From Diatrype stigma (Eukaryota; Ascomycota; Sordariomycetes; Xylariales; Diatrypaceae), in assembly GCA_022225965.2 (NCBI GenBank), contig JAKJXP020000013.1, positions 248,001 to 312,000 of the forward strand: DNA of 64,000 nucleotides, written 5' to 3'. The notes below the pieces were generated by a model. The model was not told where the DNA came from. It made no database searches and saw nothing but the letters and a program-made list of their open reading frames with translations. Shown here piece after piece: positions 35,783 through 47,934 of this stretch. The translations under genes and the position numbers were made by a program. Each line of letters opens with the position of its first letter. Position 1 is the stretch's first letter.

Positions 35783-37095
35783 GGAGGCTCTGGCCTGGTA
35801 GAAGCACAGCACTGGATGTTATTGCATTGCCGGAGTTCAGGGAGTCACGTAGTCATATATTTGCTAATGTTCAAGGTAGAGGCTAGATGCTCTAATACTA
35901 TCTACACTATGTATTGGCTTATATCAGTGAAGAATCGGCGAATTCCAGTAGTCCTTTGAGTGGCTTGTATGGAAATGATGTGATCATATATGGCTCATAT
36001 ATGGCAGATAGATTATAAAATGACATTAAATTTATTACATAAGTACTTTACAGATGAATCTGGTATCATGATTTTATAGGTACCTAGTTTTGAGTTGAGT
36101 CTTAGTCACCAGTCTTCAAAGACTTTCATCACTTTCCCCGCGTCAGCTTTGTATAATTGCCTTGGCTGGTCAGCAAATCTACTTCACACTCATGCAGTGT
36201 GTTAAACTGACTCTACCCCTATTTCCGCCGTGTCGCTTTCTTATTTTTATTTTTATAGTAGCTCTTGTATGAGCAAGCTACCCCTCGCAGTCCCCCCTAC
36301 CCCCAAAATTTAGCACAGTCCCATTAGCCACCAACCGTCTAATAACATCATGATACGCCCATGGCAATTATTGGTCCGCTTAATGGGTCCAACAGATGAA
36401 CTCACTAGGGTCGTCATGTGTGTTTTCATGCATGCAGTGATTCGGGTTTAGAGAACACTACCTGGTGTTATGTGGTCCCTGGATCTCCGGATAACGATAA
36501 CAAACGGGACGGGACGGGACGGCAGTAAGCTTGGTTGCTAACTATTTTATGCAGGTACCTTGACAAGAACCTGCTGGCTTGACTAAAAATATGTAGGTCT
36601 GTGTGGCAGATGCCTACATAATAAGATGTGTGCAGAGAAGCAGATAAGGCCATCAACTGTAGGTTACTAGTCTCGAAGTCCCTCCGAGGATAACCTCGTC
36701 CCGTTTACCCTCCCCTACACTTTTGATATCCATGGCACGTTTTCTTGGAACATATCTTTGGGTTTCCCTGAAAATCCTTCGCACTGCTACAGGTCTTGCC
36801 GGGAGGCGAACGAATTGAATTATCCGCCAGCAGTAAAATTGTTCCAACTAGCCTAGATCGTGGAAGCGCGAACTCCCACGTGGCAACTGGAAGCTTTGTT
36901 GATACATAGTGACAATAACTAGGCTAGTACTGCATAATCACACAAGCAACCCAGAGCGACCTTGAGATGGCTACCGCATCCCTTTAGATGGCTTGGGAAA
37001 ATAAACACGCCGTGACAGCGGGTCTGCGGTGGGGAGAAGACAGCACGGGAGAACAGATAGACAGATAACGACCTTTGCACGAGGCGGTACCGTCT
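35783..37095. other. Convergent 3' spacer, nothing seen
   Basis: Between the glycerate kinase and PP2C 3' ends. It holds a GGGAC repeat near 36,508-36,520 and otherwise AT-rich unique sequence. No gene supported. Confidence 0.5.
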
Positions 37096-38987
37096 TTACG
37101 AGGGATTCGTTGCCGGTTTGCTTGAGGTCGGAGAAGCTGCTGTCGGGGTCACGATGGCATCGGGGTTTGGTATAGCGTTCGTGTCGACCTCGGGCGCATC
37201 GCTCTCTTCTATTGATGCGGGTTCTTCCTCGACCGGCCCATTGATGGTAGTGGGCTTGAAGGTGTCGCCGTCGTCGATAGGTATAGGGTCATGGCCGCGC
37301 CCGAGGTTGCTTGCCGATATGCCTACGGCCGGGGTACCTCCTTCAGCTATCATCTGCTTGGTGGAATTCACGATCTTGTCAGCCTCGCTCACTTTGCCTG
37401 CTACATCGGCTGCATCACCCTCTACACCTATGGCGCTGTCTTTATTTTGCTGACTTTTGAGCAATGCTGTCTTGTCAAATCGCACGATCATGCAAGACAA
37501 GTTATCGGTACTGAAACGTGAAAGTGCGTGATCCACCAGGAGCTTCGAAGCGGCCGCCGGATCCTGGATATCGCGGACCAGGTCAACAGCTTCTTGGTCG
37601 GAGCAGACATCCCAGAGCTACTGACCGTTAGCATTGTTCGTTGTCACGGGGATAGAAGTGGCTTGATAATGCTTACCCCATCACAGGCGATGATAATGAA
37701 CTCATCCATCTCAGCCTGGATAACTGTCTCCGTAGTGTACGGGTGACCCGTTACGAGTTCCTTCATGTACGTGTCTCCAAGGGCTCTGGTCACAGCTAGG
37801 ACGCCATTAACACGGTTGTTGAGGATCAAACCACCGGCGTTAGCAATTCGCTTTCCCTCGTTCTCGTCACTACCCTTGTGGTCGTACGAGAGGCGCAGGG
37901 CCTTGCCAGCCCGGCATAAGATGATTCTAGCGTCACCAACGTTGGCGGTGTATAGGACGCGCTGGCGCTGTGCGGCGCCTTTTAGTTTCGCGTGGGTAGA
38001 TTCCGGGATCGCGATATTGTTGCTAGCATCTTCCGTCTTGTTGCTGTTCCCATCCTTCGGCTTGGACGCCTCCGTAGCCTTAGAAGCGGCGGCAGCTGCG
38101 GGTGCGATGGCTTGTGAGCCGGTTGCGGAATTCGAACTAGGAACCCTGTCTTCCCAGCGCAAAACAGCTATCGCAGCAGTACAGCCACTGTTCTTTAGAG
38201 GTAACTTCTCCAACTGGGAATCGACACTGGTAAAGGTCTGATCCAGCAGTTCGGGGATGGGGACATTAGGATTCTTTCTTATGATTTCCTCGAGAATAAG
38301 GTGCAGCTTCTTCCCACACCAGTCGGCAGCAAAAGTGCCGGCATGGCCATCGAAAATAGCAAAATATCCATTATCGGTCTCCATCATGTCGCGCATAGCG
38401 GCGTCTGACAGCTGATCGCTTCCTTCTCCCGACTTGCGGGACTTCAGGCTGTTATTGCTAGCGTCTGCGGCGAACTGAGGCGCAGGGGTATGCAGGAAGT
38501 TGTAGAGAAAGGCGTGGGTGTCTTCCATGGTTCGACGGCATTTCTTGTTTCTGTCTTCCCAGACGCCTACATGGAAAGTCGAGCGGGGACCCGGGACAGA
38601 GTCGCCAGCGGAGTTGTTGTGTTGCCCTTGGGGTACAGCAAGAGATTGGTCCTGCTTGCCGAGCTTCTGCAGGGGCGATTGCGAGCTCAGCTCGCTGTTG
38701 GCCCGGCCAACCTGTGCAAAATTGAGAGAGTTTTTAGCAGAGGCTATAAAACTACTCGCTTTGCTTCCCACCCCACTACTCCTCCGCTTCTTCTCCGAGT
38801 CGGCGTTGTGTCTCCCTGGAGGACTGCCATTGCCGCTGCGCTTCTCGCCGCTGACGACCTGATCGGTGGGTTTTGTGGAACCAGTAGGAGGCGAGTTGGC
38901 GTCGACCTTAGGTTCTGGGGATGGTGGCTTGTTACCCGATTTTGAATCCGAGTTGTCGGCAGAGTCGGATTTGTTACCGCCGAACAT
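37096..38987 (-). CDS. Protein phosphatase 2C (PPM family), Ptc-like
   Basis: Mn2+/Mg2+-dependent Ser/Thr phosphatase. Two minus-strand exons, 38987-37677 and 37617-37096 (610 residues from the chosen ATG). After about 140 disordered residues come the PPM motifs: [26 protein letters not shown] (metal-binding Asp-Gly), [46 protein letters not shown], and then [16 protein letters not shown] across the splice and [13 protein letters not shown]. These are the metal-coordinating Asp residues of the family. A Ser/Ala/Lys-rich insert of about 50 residues splits the domain, and the last 120 residues are acidic and disordered. The frame stays open upstream of the ATG for about 40 codons with coding-like text, so the protein may start in an unseen upstream exon. 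Confidence 0.9.
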
Positions 38988-41642
38988 TCTATTCAACAGC
39001 AGACCCCCTTGCGAGGTGAGGCTGCGTCGCTTGCTTCCTGCCAGATTTTCGATGTTGAGGAAAGACCTGGAAGTGGGTGGTTTGGGCCTGCGGATCGAGT
39101 CTTATGTCCAAGACTCTTGCGGGAGGATATTAGAGAAGAGACTGCCGGGTTGTAATGTCGTCAAGAGCACAAAGTATATGACGTTGCTTGGTGTGGGGGT
39201 ACTTTAGGTAGGTAGGACTATCTGAAATCGGGATGATGTTTTGTGCCTAGAAAGACAGTTAAAGCCCGGAATAGAAGTGATCCCGTCAATCGCCTTTCTT
39301 GGAAAGTTGCTACTAGGTAGGTGCTAATAGTAGAATTAGTAACGAAGTGAAGGAACAAGAGTACTGCTAAGGGGACTCTTAAGACCCAAGCATGCAAACA
39401 AAATCAAGCGTCACAGCTGTAGGCTCGGAAACATGGCAATCGGGAATTGGTTGCACTGACTGACTGATTACGTAGGTGTAGTGAGTGAGTAGACAAGTAG
39501 ATAAAGGTTGGCGCAGTGATGTGAAGAACAATGGAGCCGGGCTTTCAATGGTGCTTTTGTCTCTTTCTTGAATAGAGACAACGACGAAACAAGAAAGGCA
39601 AGGTGTCGTTGCACATCGAGGAGGGAGTACGATGCATTCAGAAGACTCAGAGGGGTCAGAGGGGTCAGAGGGGCAGAGGGGCAGAGGAGGGAAGGAGGAG
39701 AGGATCGATTCGCTAGCAGTCAGACTCACACTCCTCTCCAGGTACCGACAGTGATTCGGGGGGCTCGGTGTTGTAGGGGGTGAGGGTATTAGGATAATCG
39801 ACAGGTCCGAGGCGAAAGTGGGTGAGGGCGTTGGATACGTGATAGGTTTACAAAGTATCACTGACCACTGTGAATGCAACGGGCTGGACGGATATGGGAT
39901 ATGGCATATGGAATATAGATGTGAGTGTGGCAGGTGTGGGTATGGATCTGGATCTGGATATACCCCGATGCCCAAGGAGCCCAGGAACGGAACCTTGGGA
40001 CCCTTCACTATTTCGGTGGTGACGGTAGGGGCCCGTCGGTAGCCAGGCAGTCAGGCAGTGCAACAGCGAGGAACGAGGGCATATAGAGATTAGGTTTATA
40101 GAGATAGAGATATGGATATCAAGGGAAGATACAACTTACTAGCTAGGCAGGCTACGAGGTAGTCAGAGGCTGGTAGAGGTAGAGGTGATGGTAGCGGTGG
40201 TAGCAGTGGTAGCAATGATAACAGTGGTAGCGGCGGTGGTGTAGTGGTGGTTTCAGGTCAATCGCCAAAGAGAGGGATGGATGATCGTGGGGTTTCTGGG
40301 TAACTATTGGGGCGATGCTCATGCAGTTGATGATTGATGATGCGAGTGAGGGAACGATGTGAATGGGTGGGCAATGAACGAATGCTGCGGAAATGATGGA
40401 ATCCGATCACTTAATTTGTGTACCTCTTGGGTAGCTACATACTACGTAGGTACATACGTGCGTAGCTGCACTGTACCTTCCCAAGTACGTACTCCCGTGC
40501 AGCCATGAGCCATGCAGTCACCAGTGGGGTCTTCGGTCATTGATTGGCCCCATCTGCTCCAGCTACTGCTGTAGCCCAGTTTAGCACATCTAGATGGTCT
40601 GTGCACTGGATAGATAACACCAAACAGATGTCACACCACTGCACTTGTCACCATTCAGGGTTGGTTGTTAACGCATCCAAGCCATCAGAGATTCAGAGGG
40701 CATCATTACCCCACCACAAAGCTAACCTGGAAGCGGCTAAGTACATAGCAAGAGGTATGTCCCCTCAACTCCCACCACATACAAGCACGTATGCACCTGC
40801 AGGTTGTTAACTCCATGTGTAACTCCACCTAGGTACCTAGAAAGAGGTAGTATGTAGAAGCCTGGAGTCTGGAGATTGATCCCAAAGGATGGAGTGCATG
40901 TTGCCTAGCAGCCTAGGTATCAGGGCTGTCAGGCAAGCTGGCAGCCTGTGCCTGGTAGCTCAGGGAAGTCAGGAATTCAGTGGTACTAGGTAATTGCTAT
41001 GCAAAATCACCACGGTAGCTGCTCAGCTCAATACACATTAGCCAAAGGTAATTTCGAAATCCCCGTATCTTTTGGCTGGAGTAGAATCTGCGCTAAGAGA
41101 CGGTTTTGACGTAACCACCAGAAATAAGGGAGCATTAGGTATGCAGCATTTTGGGTTTAAGATCTTACCTAAATAGGTACTTGGAAGACAGCTAATGTAT
41201 GCATAAGTGTCTCTTATAAAGTGGGCAGTTCCAGTGTGCTTCAACAGCAAGAGCAATAGCAACAGCAACAGCAACAACAACAACAACAACAGACAGCAAT
41301 GGCAACGGCAACGAGATTTACCACTTACATGTATCATCCAGTCATTTGAAGTATATCTGGAGGCAAGGATATATTGGGAGCATCTTGGACAGTGGATTTG
41401 CTCAGTCATGGAAGGTTACGGTATCGACTCTTGAATAGTTCCCCTATGCATATAGTCCCCATGTTGTCGTCTTAGGTCCAGCCAAGGCGGGAAACGTGAC
41501 ATGTAAATAGATAGATAGATTACGAACACCAGAAACTCCGAGCTTTACACAACCCTAGGCTTGCATCTGTTCATAAGGAAACATGACATACTTCATCCGC
41601 AGGCCGTACCAGTTGCTCCGGCTCCAACTCGAACCATGTTTA
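38988..41642. other. Gene-free spacer with simple repeats
   Basis: Upstream region of PP2C, probably including a long leader. Repeats: GGGGTCAGA-type near 39,648-39,685, degenerate GGTAGC/GGTGGT units near 40,178-40,255, TAGGTAGGTAGG at 39,205-39,216, CCTAGGTACCTAG at 40,828-40,840, and CAA/CAG trinucleotides at about 41,240-41,310. ORFs on both strands here are low-complexity translations of those repeats. Confidence 0.5.
41240..41312 (+). repeat. CAA/CAG-type trinucleotide repeat
   Basis: Interrupted AGCAACAGCAACAACAAC-type repeats about 70 bases long. On the minus strand it reads as a Leu run, but no gene is associated. Confidence 0.85.
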
Positions 41643-42567
41643 TTACTTCCTCAGACTATCAAGCCGAGCCTGAAGGTCGTCATCTCCCGGATCACCTCCA
41701 CCGCCGCTCGGCCCACCGATTGCCTGGGCAATTCGGCCTTCGGGTGCTGCTTTTTCGACCTGGAGTCCCGTGGGCGTCTCGCCAAACTGTACGGATGTTA
41801 GACCATCTGGGGTAGGAACGTTGGCATCGGGCATAGGAATGCGGGCTACTTACGGCTTGGTTGAGGTCTACGCCAATCTCTTCTAGGACTTGCTCTACAA
41901 CCTCATCGCCCTCCTCTTCTAGTCCCGTATCCATAGCATCGTCTACCGCATCGTCCATCATCTCCTGCCGCTGCTCCATTATATCGTTCTCCCGCTCGAA
42001 CTCCATGGCGATGCGTTGTAGAGCAGGTAGGTTCATCGATCGGTTCATGCTGCCGAGGGCCATGGTTGCCCCTTTCATAGCCTGCATCATCTGTTCATTG
42101 GTCCGATGTGTCTGCAACCGCAGCGAGATCTTCTGCAACTGACTCCTCATGCCGTAGAATTTCTCAACGTATCTGGGAGGAAGTGCAAGGTCAGCTACCC
42201 ATCCAGCAGTTTTCCCGTCTTGCAAGGAGAGATGTGCCAATGCCGCCGCACCTTCTCGTCCGCACCAAATCCTTTGCCTGGATCTTGGCGGCTCCCATCT
42301 GCCCCTTCTGGGCACTTTGCCTGATCTGGTTGACCAGGGTTTTCTCCTGCTTCTCTAGCTTCACGCGCACCTGGTCGAGTTCTCGGATGGCCTTGTCGAG
42401 CATTCGCTGGTTCTTGCGTAGACGCTCGGCGGGCGTCATGCGCTTGCCGAAAGCCCATTCTAGGATCTGAGGGAACGATGGATTAGTCTTATGCCCGACA
42501 TATACATCAAGCAAGGATGAATGCTAGGAAAAAAGAGGATGGGGGTGACCGCTCGACGAACATTCAT
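41643..42567 (-). CDS. vps2: ESCRT-III subunit Vps2/Did4 (CHMP2 homologue)
   Basis: Charged coiled-coil subunit that polymerises on endosomes and recruits Vps4 for membrane scission. Four minus-strand exons: 42567-42562, 42466-42252, 42172-41854 and 41786-41643 (227 residues). Joined, it reads MN|ILEWAFGKRMTPAERLRKN, then QRMLDKAIRELDQVRVKLEK, DLVRTR|RYVEKFYGMR, TNEQMMQAMKGATMALGSMN and DEVVEQVLEEIGVDLNQA. It ends in DDLQARLDSLRK, a MIM1 motif (LxxRLxxLR) that binds the Vps4 MIT domain. Conservation with CHMP2A is nearly continuous. The first exon is only six bases with a non-consensus GTTCGT donor; it is inferred from the expected M-x-ILEWAFG start and a good ACTAAT branch point. All other joins have good phase and signals. 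Confidence 0.93.
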
Positions 42568-43692
42568 GATGTTGCACGTAGATGGGTAGCTGCGTAGATA
42601 CGTGAATGCGATGCCAGGATCGGTATTGGTGCTGCTTAGACCGGCCTGACAGGACAAGAGCTTCGAACACGCAGGGACCGGAACAGCCTCAGATAGATAT
42701 TGATCGATACCAGCGTCGACTGCAGGGTTCTTGGAGTCGATAAAGTAAGTATAGAGCTGAGCCGTCCGGAATCACTCGCGTTATCGGATGATGTGAAATC
42801 TGGGGTGCTTGGACATGCGTATGGAGCGGCCTACGCAGTCCGCCTGTGTACACTGCCGGTAGCCTGTATGTCGTAGTTTACTATGATAGGTACCTGGGTA
42901 ATCAACAGCTTATCAGAAACGTTCGCCGTTGGTTAATAATTTCTGGGGTTGGCAGCTGTCATTCAGCAGCGGGTGAAAGCTACTGGCAGGTGATGAGCAC
43001 AAAGCTGGACTGGCGGGCGGGACGTAGAAATGACATCAATCGGGGGTTTTTGGAGTTTGGAGGGATTTTACGTACAATACAACTCGCACACCCGACAAGC
43101 TGAACGCCCTTGAGGTTGCGGGTTGTGCCACATGCCAAAGCCCCAAAGTCCCAAAGCCCCAAAGGTCGCAAAGACCCGGCGCCCCTCCAATCAAACCTAA
43201 GGGGTCAAACCTACACCACCAAGACCACCTAAACCCAAACCCTCCGGGCACTCAATCAACTTCGGCATTAGTGCATTAGTACTAGGTAGTAACTACATAC
43301 ATGTACAGCATCAGATGCCCAATCCCATCAATGCTGCCCTCCACGCACCAAGAACGGCCAATACACGGAACCGCCGGTCGGGATTGTTGACCGCAGAAAA
43401 AAAGATTCGATACCTCACACCACCCGATATTCCGCCTGCCTACTATTAGCACTCGCTCCGCTCCTCACGTCCACCACTCACTGACGTTCAGCCACGCCAC
43501 CCCATCCCCATCTGCCCATCTCCATCTCTTACCTACATACATCCTACATACGTTTCCCTACGTTTGCATACGTATCCTCCGTCTTCGTACATCATCTCAC
43601 AGCCAAACAACCCAGAACTCCTCTTTGAGACTGGACCGAGCGCTACACCGACATAACCTTCCGTGGGTTCCCATGGAGTAGTTTAGCCAAAG
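42568..43692. other. Divergent promoter spacer, Vps2 / Fzo1
   Basis: Contains CCCCAAAGT-type short repeats near 43,128-43,165 and AAACCTA/CCTAAACCC text near 43,190-43,240. The part before the Fzo1 start (43,440-43,680) is C/T-rich, typical of fungal housekeeping promoters. No gene seen. Confidence 0.5.
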
Positions 43693-46580
43693 ATGAGCCA
43701 GGATTATTTTTCGCCCAAATCAAAAGGGAAGAAGGCCCGCAGGGCACGCCGGTCCCAGGAGGAAGATGACGAGCAGCAGCAGCAGCCGCCGCAAGCTAGC
43801 CAGCCTGAGGCCCCGTCAGGAAGACCATCATATATGACCGTTGGCTCCGGTTCAACTTCGCATCACGCCACCCGACTCCAATCGCTTATTGACAACGACT
43901 CGGGATACGGCGGTAGTGTAGCAGGCGACGACTTCCGGGGCCCAGCAGCAGCAGCATCGTCCTCTTCGTCCTCCAAGTTCCCCGGGTCTCCTCGAACCGA
44001 TCCCACCGTCAGCGGAGACATGGGGCTGTTTCGATCCTCGTCCGATCCGCGCACCCAAGATGCCGCCATCCATCAGCTATGGTACAACAAGCATCGTGTC
44101 ACGTTAGGCCGTGCCATAAACCAGGTCGTCGAGCTTCTCGAAGGCTTGCGGGAGATGAACATAACATGGCCGGCCCATTATCCTTCCGTGCAGCGCACCG
44201 GCCTCGCTTCACCCGATGGGCCCCGGCCTGGTATATCGCACACTGCATCCGCTGCTGGCGAATATATGAGCCCTTCTCAACGCCACCCGCGGGCCATCCA
44301 GCGAGCGATGACCTCACTTGACGATGCTGCCGAATCCAGCAGGGATGCGGAAGAAAAACCTACTGCTGAAGCGCCTAGACTAGTTTCGCCTCAGATCGCC
44401 CAGGAGTTCTCCATTTTGAAACTAGATCTCAAGTTAGGTGCCCTCCACCAGTCGGAACTGGTCCATTCCCTCGAAAAGAACTCTGTAGCCGCTTTACTTG
44501 ACGGGAAGATCAGCTCTAGCGTCCGACATCTCCAGGCGTTGCGCGAGCGGATAGAGGATACGGCAAGCAAGGTTCTCGTGACAGGAGACTTAAACGCCGG
44601 GAAGTCGACCTTCTGCAATGCCCTTCTGCGACAGAAGGTCCTTCCCGAAGATCAACAGCCCTGTACCAGCATATTCTGCGAAGTGCTAGATGCTAGAGAA
44701 AATTCTGGTGTCGAGGAAGTCCATGCCGTCCACCTCGATGCTGTCTACGATCGACACGACGAGTCTACATACGATGTATTCCCACTACGGGACCTGGAGA
44801 AAATTGTCATTGATAACACAAATTACATGCAGTGCAAGGTTTACGTAAAGGATGTGCGGTCCGTCGACGAGTCCCTGCTCAACAATGGTGTGGTCGACAT
44901 CGCATTGATAGACGCCCCGGGCCTCAACTCCGATACCACCAAGACAACAGCTGTATTCGCGCGGCAGGAAGAGATCGATGTTGTGGTATTCGTAGTGTCC
45001 GCCGCGAACCACTTCACCCAGTCAGCCAAAGAATTCATCTGGGCTGCGGCGTCGGAGAAGGCTTACATCTTCATGGTCGTCAACGGATACGATTTCATCC
45101 GGGACAAGGAGCGATGCCAGAAGATGATCTTGGATCAAGTATATGGTCTGAGCCCACGGACGTTCAAAGAGTCAAGTGAACTGGTTCATTTCGTGTCCAG
45201 CAATGCCATACCAACTTCACCACCGGGTGGTGACGGTGATGATGACCCCAGTAATGATCCTAAAGGCAAGGGCAAGGAAAAGGAAAAGATACAAGACTTC
45301 GAGAGGCTTGAGCAGTCCCTCAGACGTTTTGTTCTGGAGAAGCGAGCGAGGTCCAAGCTGGCCCCAGCCAGGACCTATCTCCTGAACATACTCAACGATG
45401 TCAACGTCCTTGCCACAGTCAACTCGGAGATGGCCCAAGGGGAGCTTGACCGAGTCATGAGGGAATTGAGGGAGCTTGAACCGCAACTGGAGTCTACGAA
45501 AAAGGCCAAGGCTGAGGTAAGCGACGAGGTCGACCAAACCATCGAGGAGACGTGCAAGGAGATATATGACCACACGCGCGAGACGCTTAACTCGGCCATC
45601 GCACACGCCGGCGACAGCGACAACCTGGGCGTCCCATACCCCGGCTTCTTCAGCGCATTCCAGTACGCCGAGGACATCAAGGAGGCGATGCTGTCGGAGA
45701 TCTCAGCATCGGTGGCTGAGTGCGAGGATCACGCGCGCGCGCGGACGGTCGCCGGCGTCGGCGCGATCAAGCAGCTCGGCGTCGCCCACCTCGGCGACGA
45801 GTACCACGACCTCAGCTTCCGGCCCGACGTCATGTTCCGCCGCCGGCGCGACGCCCTCGCCAAGCAGGTCGACGTGACCACCGAGGTCTGGGACTTTGTC
45901 GACTTCGCCACCCTCATGCAGCGCCAGGAGAAGCTCGCCGGCACCGGTATGGCACTCACCGTCGCCACGGCCGTCGGGAGCCGCGTCATCGGCGGCTACG
46001 GATGGATGGACCATGCCTTCACTGTGGCCAAGATTGTAGGGAACGACAACCTACGCAAGCTTATCGTGCCGGGCATTATCCTAGCTAGTAAGTTATATTT
46101 ATACCTACATTCCATCCCACATATGCCCCTTCTTTGTCTTATTATTTTTGTACATGGTGAGCCGTAAACTAACCAACCCCACCCTTCATCACAGCCGTCT
46201 CAGCAGCGGCCTACGTTTTACAGCAGATCCCGCACTCGCTCCCCTCGCGGCTCTCAGCCAAGGTGGCGGCGCAGCTCGAGTCACTCGACTACGTGCACGC
46301 CAATAGCACGCGCATCGCAGGCTCGGTGCGCAAGGTGCTCCGCATCCCCGCGGACAACCTGCGCGTCGGCCTGCAGCACTCGGTCGAGAAGCTCGGCGCC
46401 CGCCGCGACGACACCCTCAAGACCCGCGGCGAGAGCGAGGTCGCCCTGCGCTACTTCGGCAACCTCGTCCGCTCTAGCGCCAAGCAGCGCGCCGCCGTCG
46501 AGGCCGTCGACCTCGACGCCCACCCTGCTGCTGCTGCCGCCGCTGCCGCTGCTAATGGCAATGGTAGTTCGGGCCGCTAA
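43693..46580 (+). CDS. fzo1: Mitofusin Fzo1, mitochondrial outer-membrane fusion GTPase
   Basis: Dynamin-related GTPase that tethers and fuses mitochondrial outer membranes. Two exons, 43693-46087 and 46195-46580, give 926 residues. The N-terminus (about 1-240) is disordered. The GTPase has P-loop GDLNAGKST (298-306), the switch I Thr in QPCTSIFCEV, G3 DAPGLNSD (from 407) and G4 VNGYD (about 463-467; Gly replaces the usual Lys of NKxD). The first heptad region follows (LDRVMRELRELEPQLE). Near 750-800 lies the membrane region LAGTGMALTVATAVGSRVIG, and a second hydrophobic segment is split by the intron: RKLIVPGIILA|TVSAAAYVLQQIP. The last 110 residues form the C-terminal coiled coil. An Ala run sits near the C-terminus. 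Both faces should be cytosolic. A core gene, unlike most neighbours. Confidence 0.95.
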
Positions 46581-47934
46581 AGCGTGGATTAGGCCAAAGG
46601 AACGGAACGAACGGAACGACCGCGACGATCTGATCTGATGTGATGCGATGCAATGGTACACAGGGTGCATTGAAGGTGAGGTGAAGGATAGCGTAGTGTC
46701 CTAGCCTACCAACGTGAGCATGGAATGGAAAATCTACGCTGGAGAGGGAAAAGGGGGAAGGATGGAGGAAAGATAAAACAACAAAAAAGAAACCCCACAA
46801 AAAAAAGGAGAGATGCACAACGACCATCGTTCAGTTTCGAAAGAGCGCATGCTATTGTTATTACTATTATTACCATTATTGTTGCATACGTATGGGTGCT
46901 AGGCGTCGACGTTTGACTGTCTGTCTTTTTGAGGAGGATAAACAAAAATACCGAACTGATTTCCACTCTTAAATTTTCCTTCGCTATCTGTTTTCCTTTT
47001 GCTGCTTTGCTCAACTACCGGAAATGAAGTGGACACGATTTGATGGCCCGTTTCAAGGCGACTAACATACAGGCAGACTGGCTGGCAAGCTGGCTCAATG
47101 GGGGAGAACGATCTGGTCTGTCTTTACTGAAATGCTTTCCTTTCTTTCCCTTTCAATCCCTCTCCCGTCTACAGCGTATCTAGGTAGTTACCTAGGTGTC
47201 TGGACAGGTAGGTAGACTTGGGATGCCTGCAGTTACAAGCACATACCCCTTTATTTATCTTGATTTAGTTTATGCCCTCCTTATTTTTACTCTTTAGAGG
47301 TCGTTCCTTTCACTTCCTTTCCCTTCTTATTGGTCTGTCCGGGTCGTATCGTACTGGGCAAGCACATAGGCCAATCAACGGTGGATGGATGGGTGGATTG
47401 ATAGACCATGGGTAGATACAGGGATGGATGGATGGATGGATGGAGTGTGGAAGGAAAATGGCGGGCAGATGGGGGAAATATACACCAACAGAGTAGAGTA
47501 GTGAGTCTTTGTTTCAAACTTTGGAATGAAAGACAATCTCTTATTTATACTTACCCCCTATTTCATGTCGTTTCGTAAGATGCTCTTCGAAGTTGGGGTT
47601 CTCCAACCGGTAAATCATCTTACCCCCGAATTGTAGCGGATGCAGTGTGTTGGCCTCACATTTTTTGGCAGTCTTTCAGCGACTATACATTCGGCCACTA
47701 GACGGACCCGGTCCATCAGCCAAGGTACTATCAACTAGAACCCATAGCCGCTACCCGAGATACCCTACGTCCCTCAGCCCATCACTTGGAATCTGAACGC
47801 TCCAAGTCCCCCTTCAACGGTTGCCAACCTCAGCCGCAAGCACTGAGGTTAATAGCGAGGAGTATCTCTCTTGCGAGTCGTTCTTTTCCCTCTTCCTTTC
47901 TCCACGAACCGTGGTACCACCCCATATCGACGGC
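46581..47934. other. Convergent 3' spacer
   Basis: Between Fzo1 and the MFS gene. Holds TAGGTAG/CCTAGGT motifs at 47,181-47,216 and a GGAT tetranucleotide run near 47,421-47,444. No gene supported. Confidence 0.55.

Noticed and set aside
39379..40008. 209-codon ORF on the minus strand upstream of PP2C
   Set aside because: It is a Pro/Ser-rich translation of simple repeats (GGGGTCAGA and similar), with no conserved text; more likely leader or spacer.
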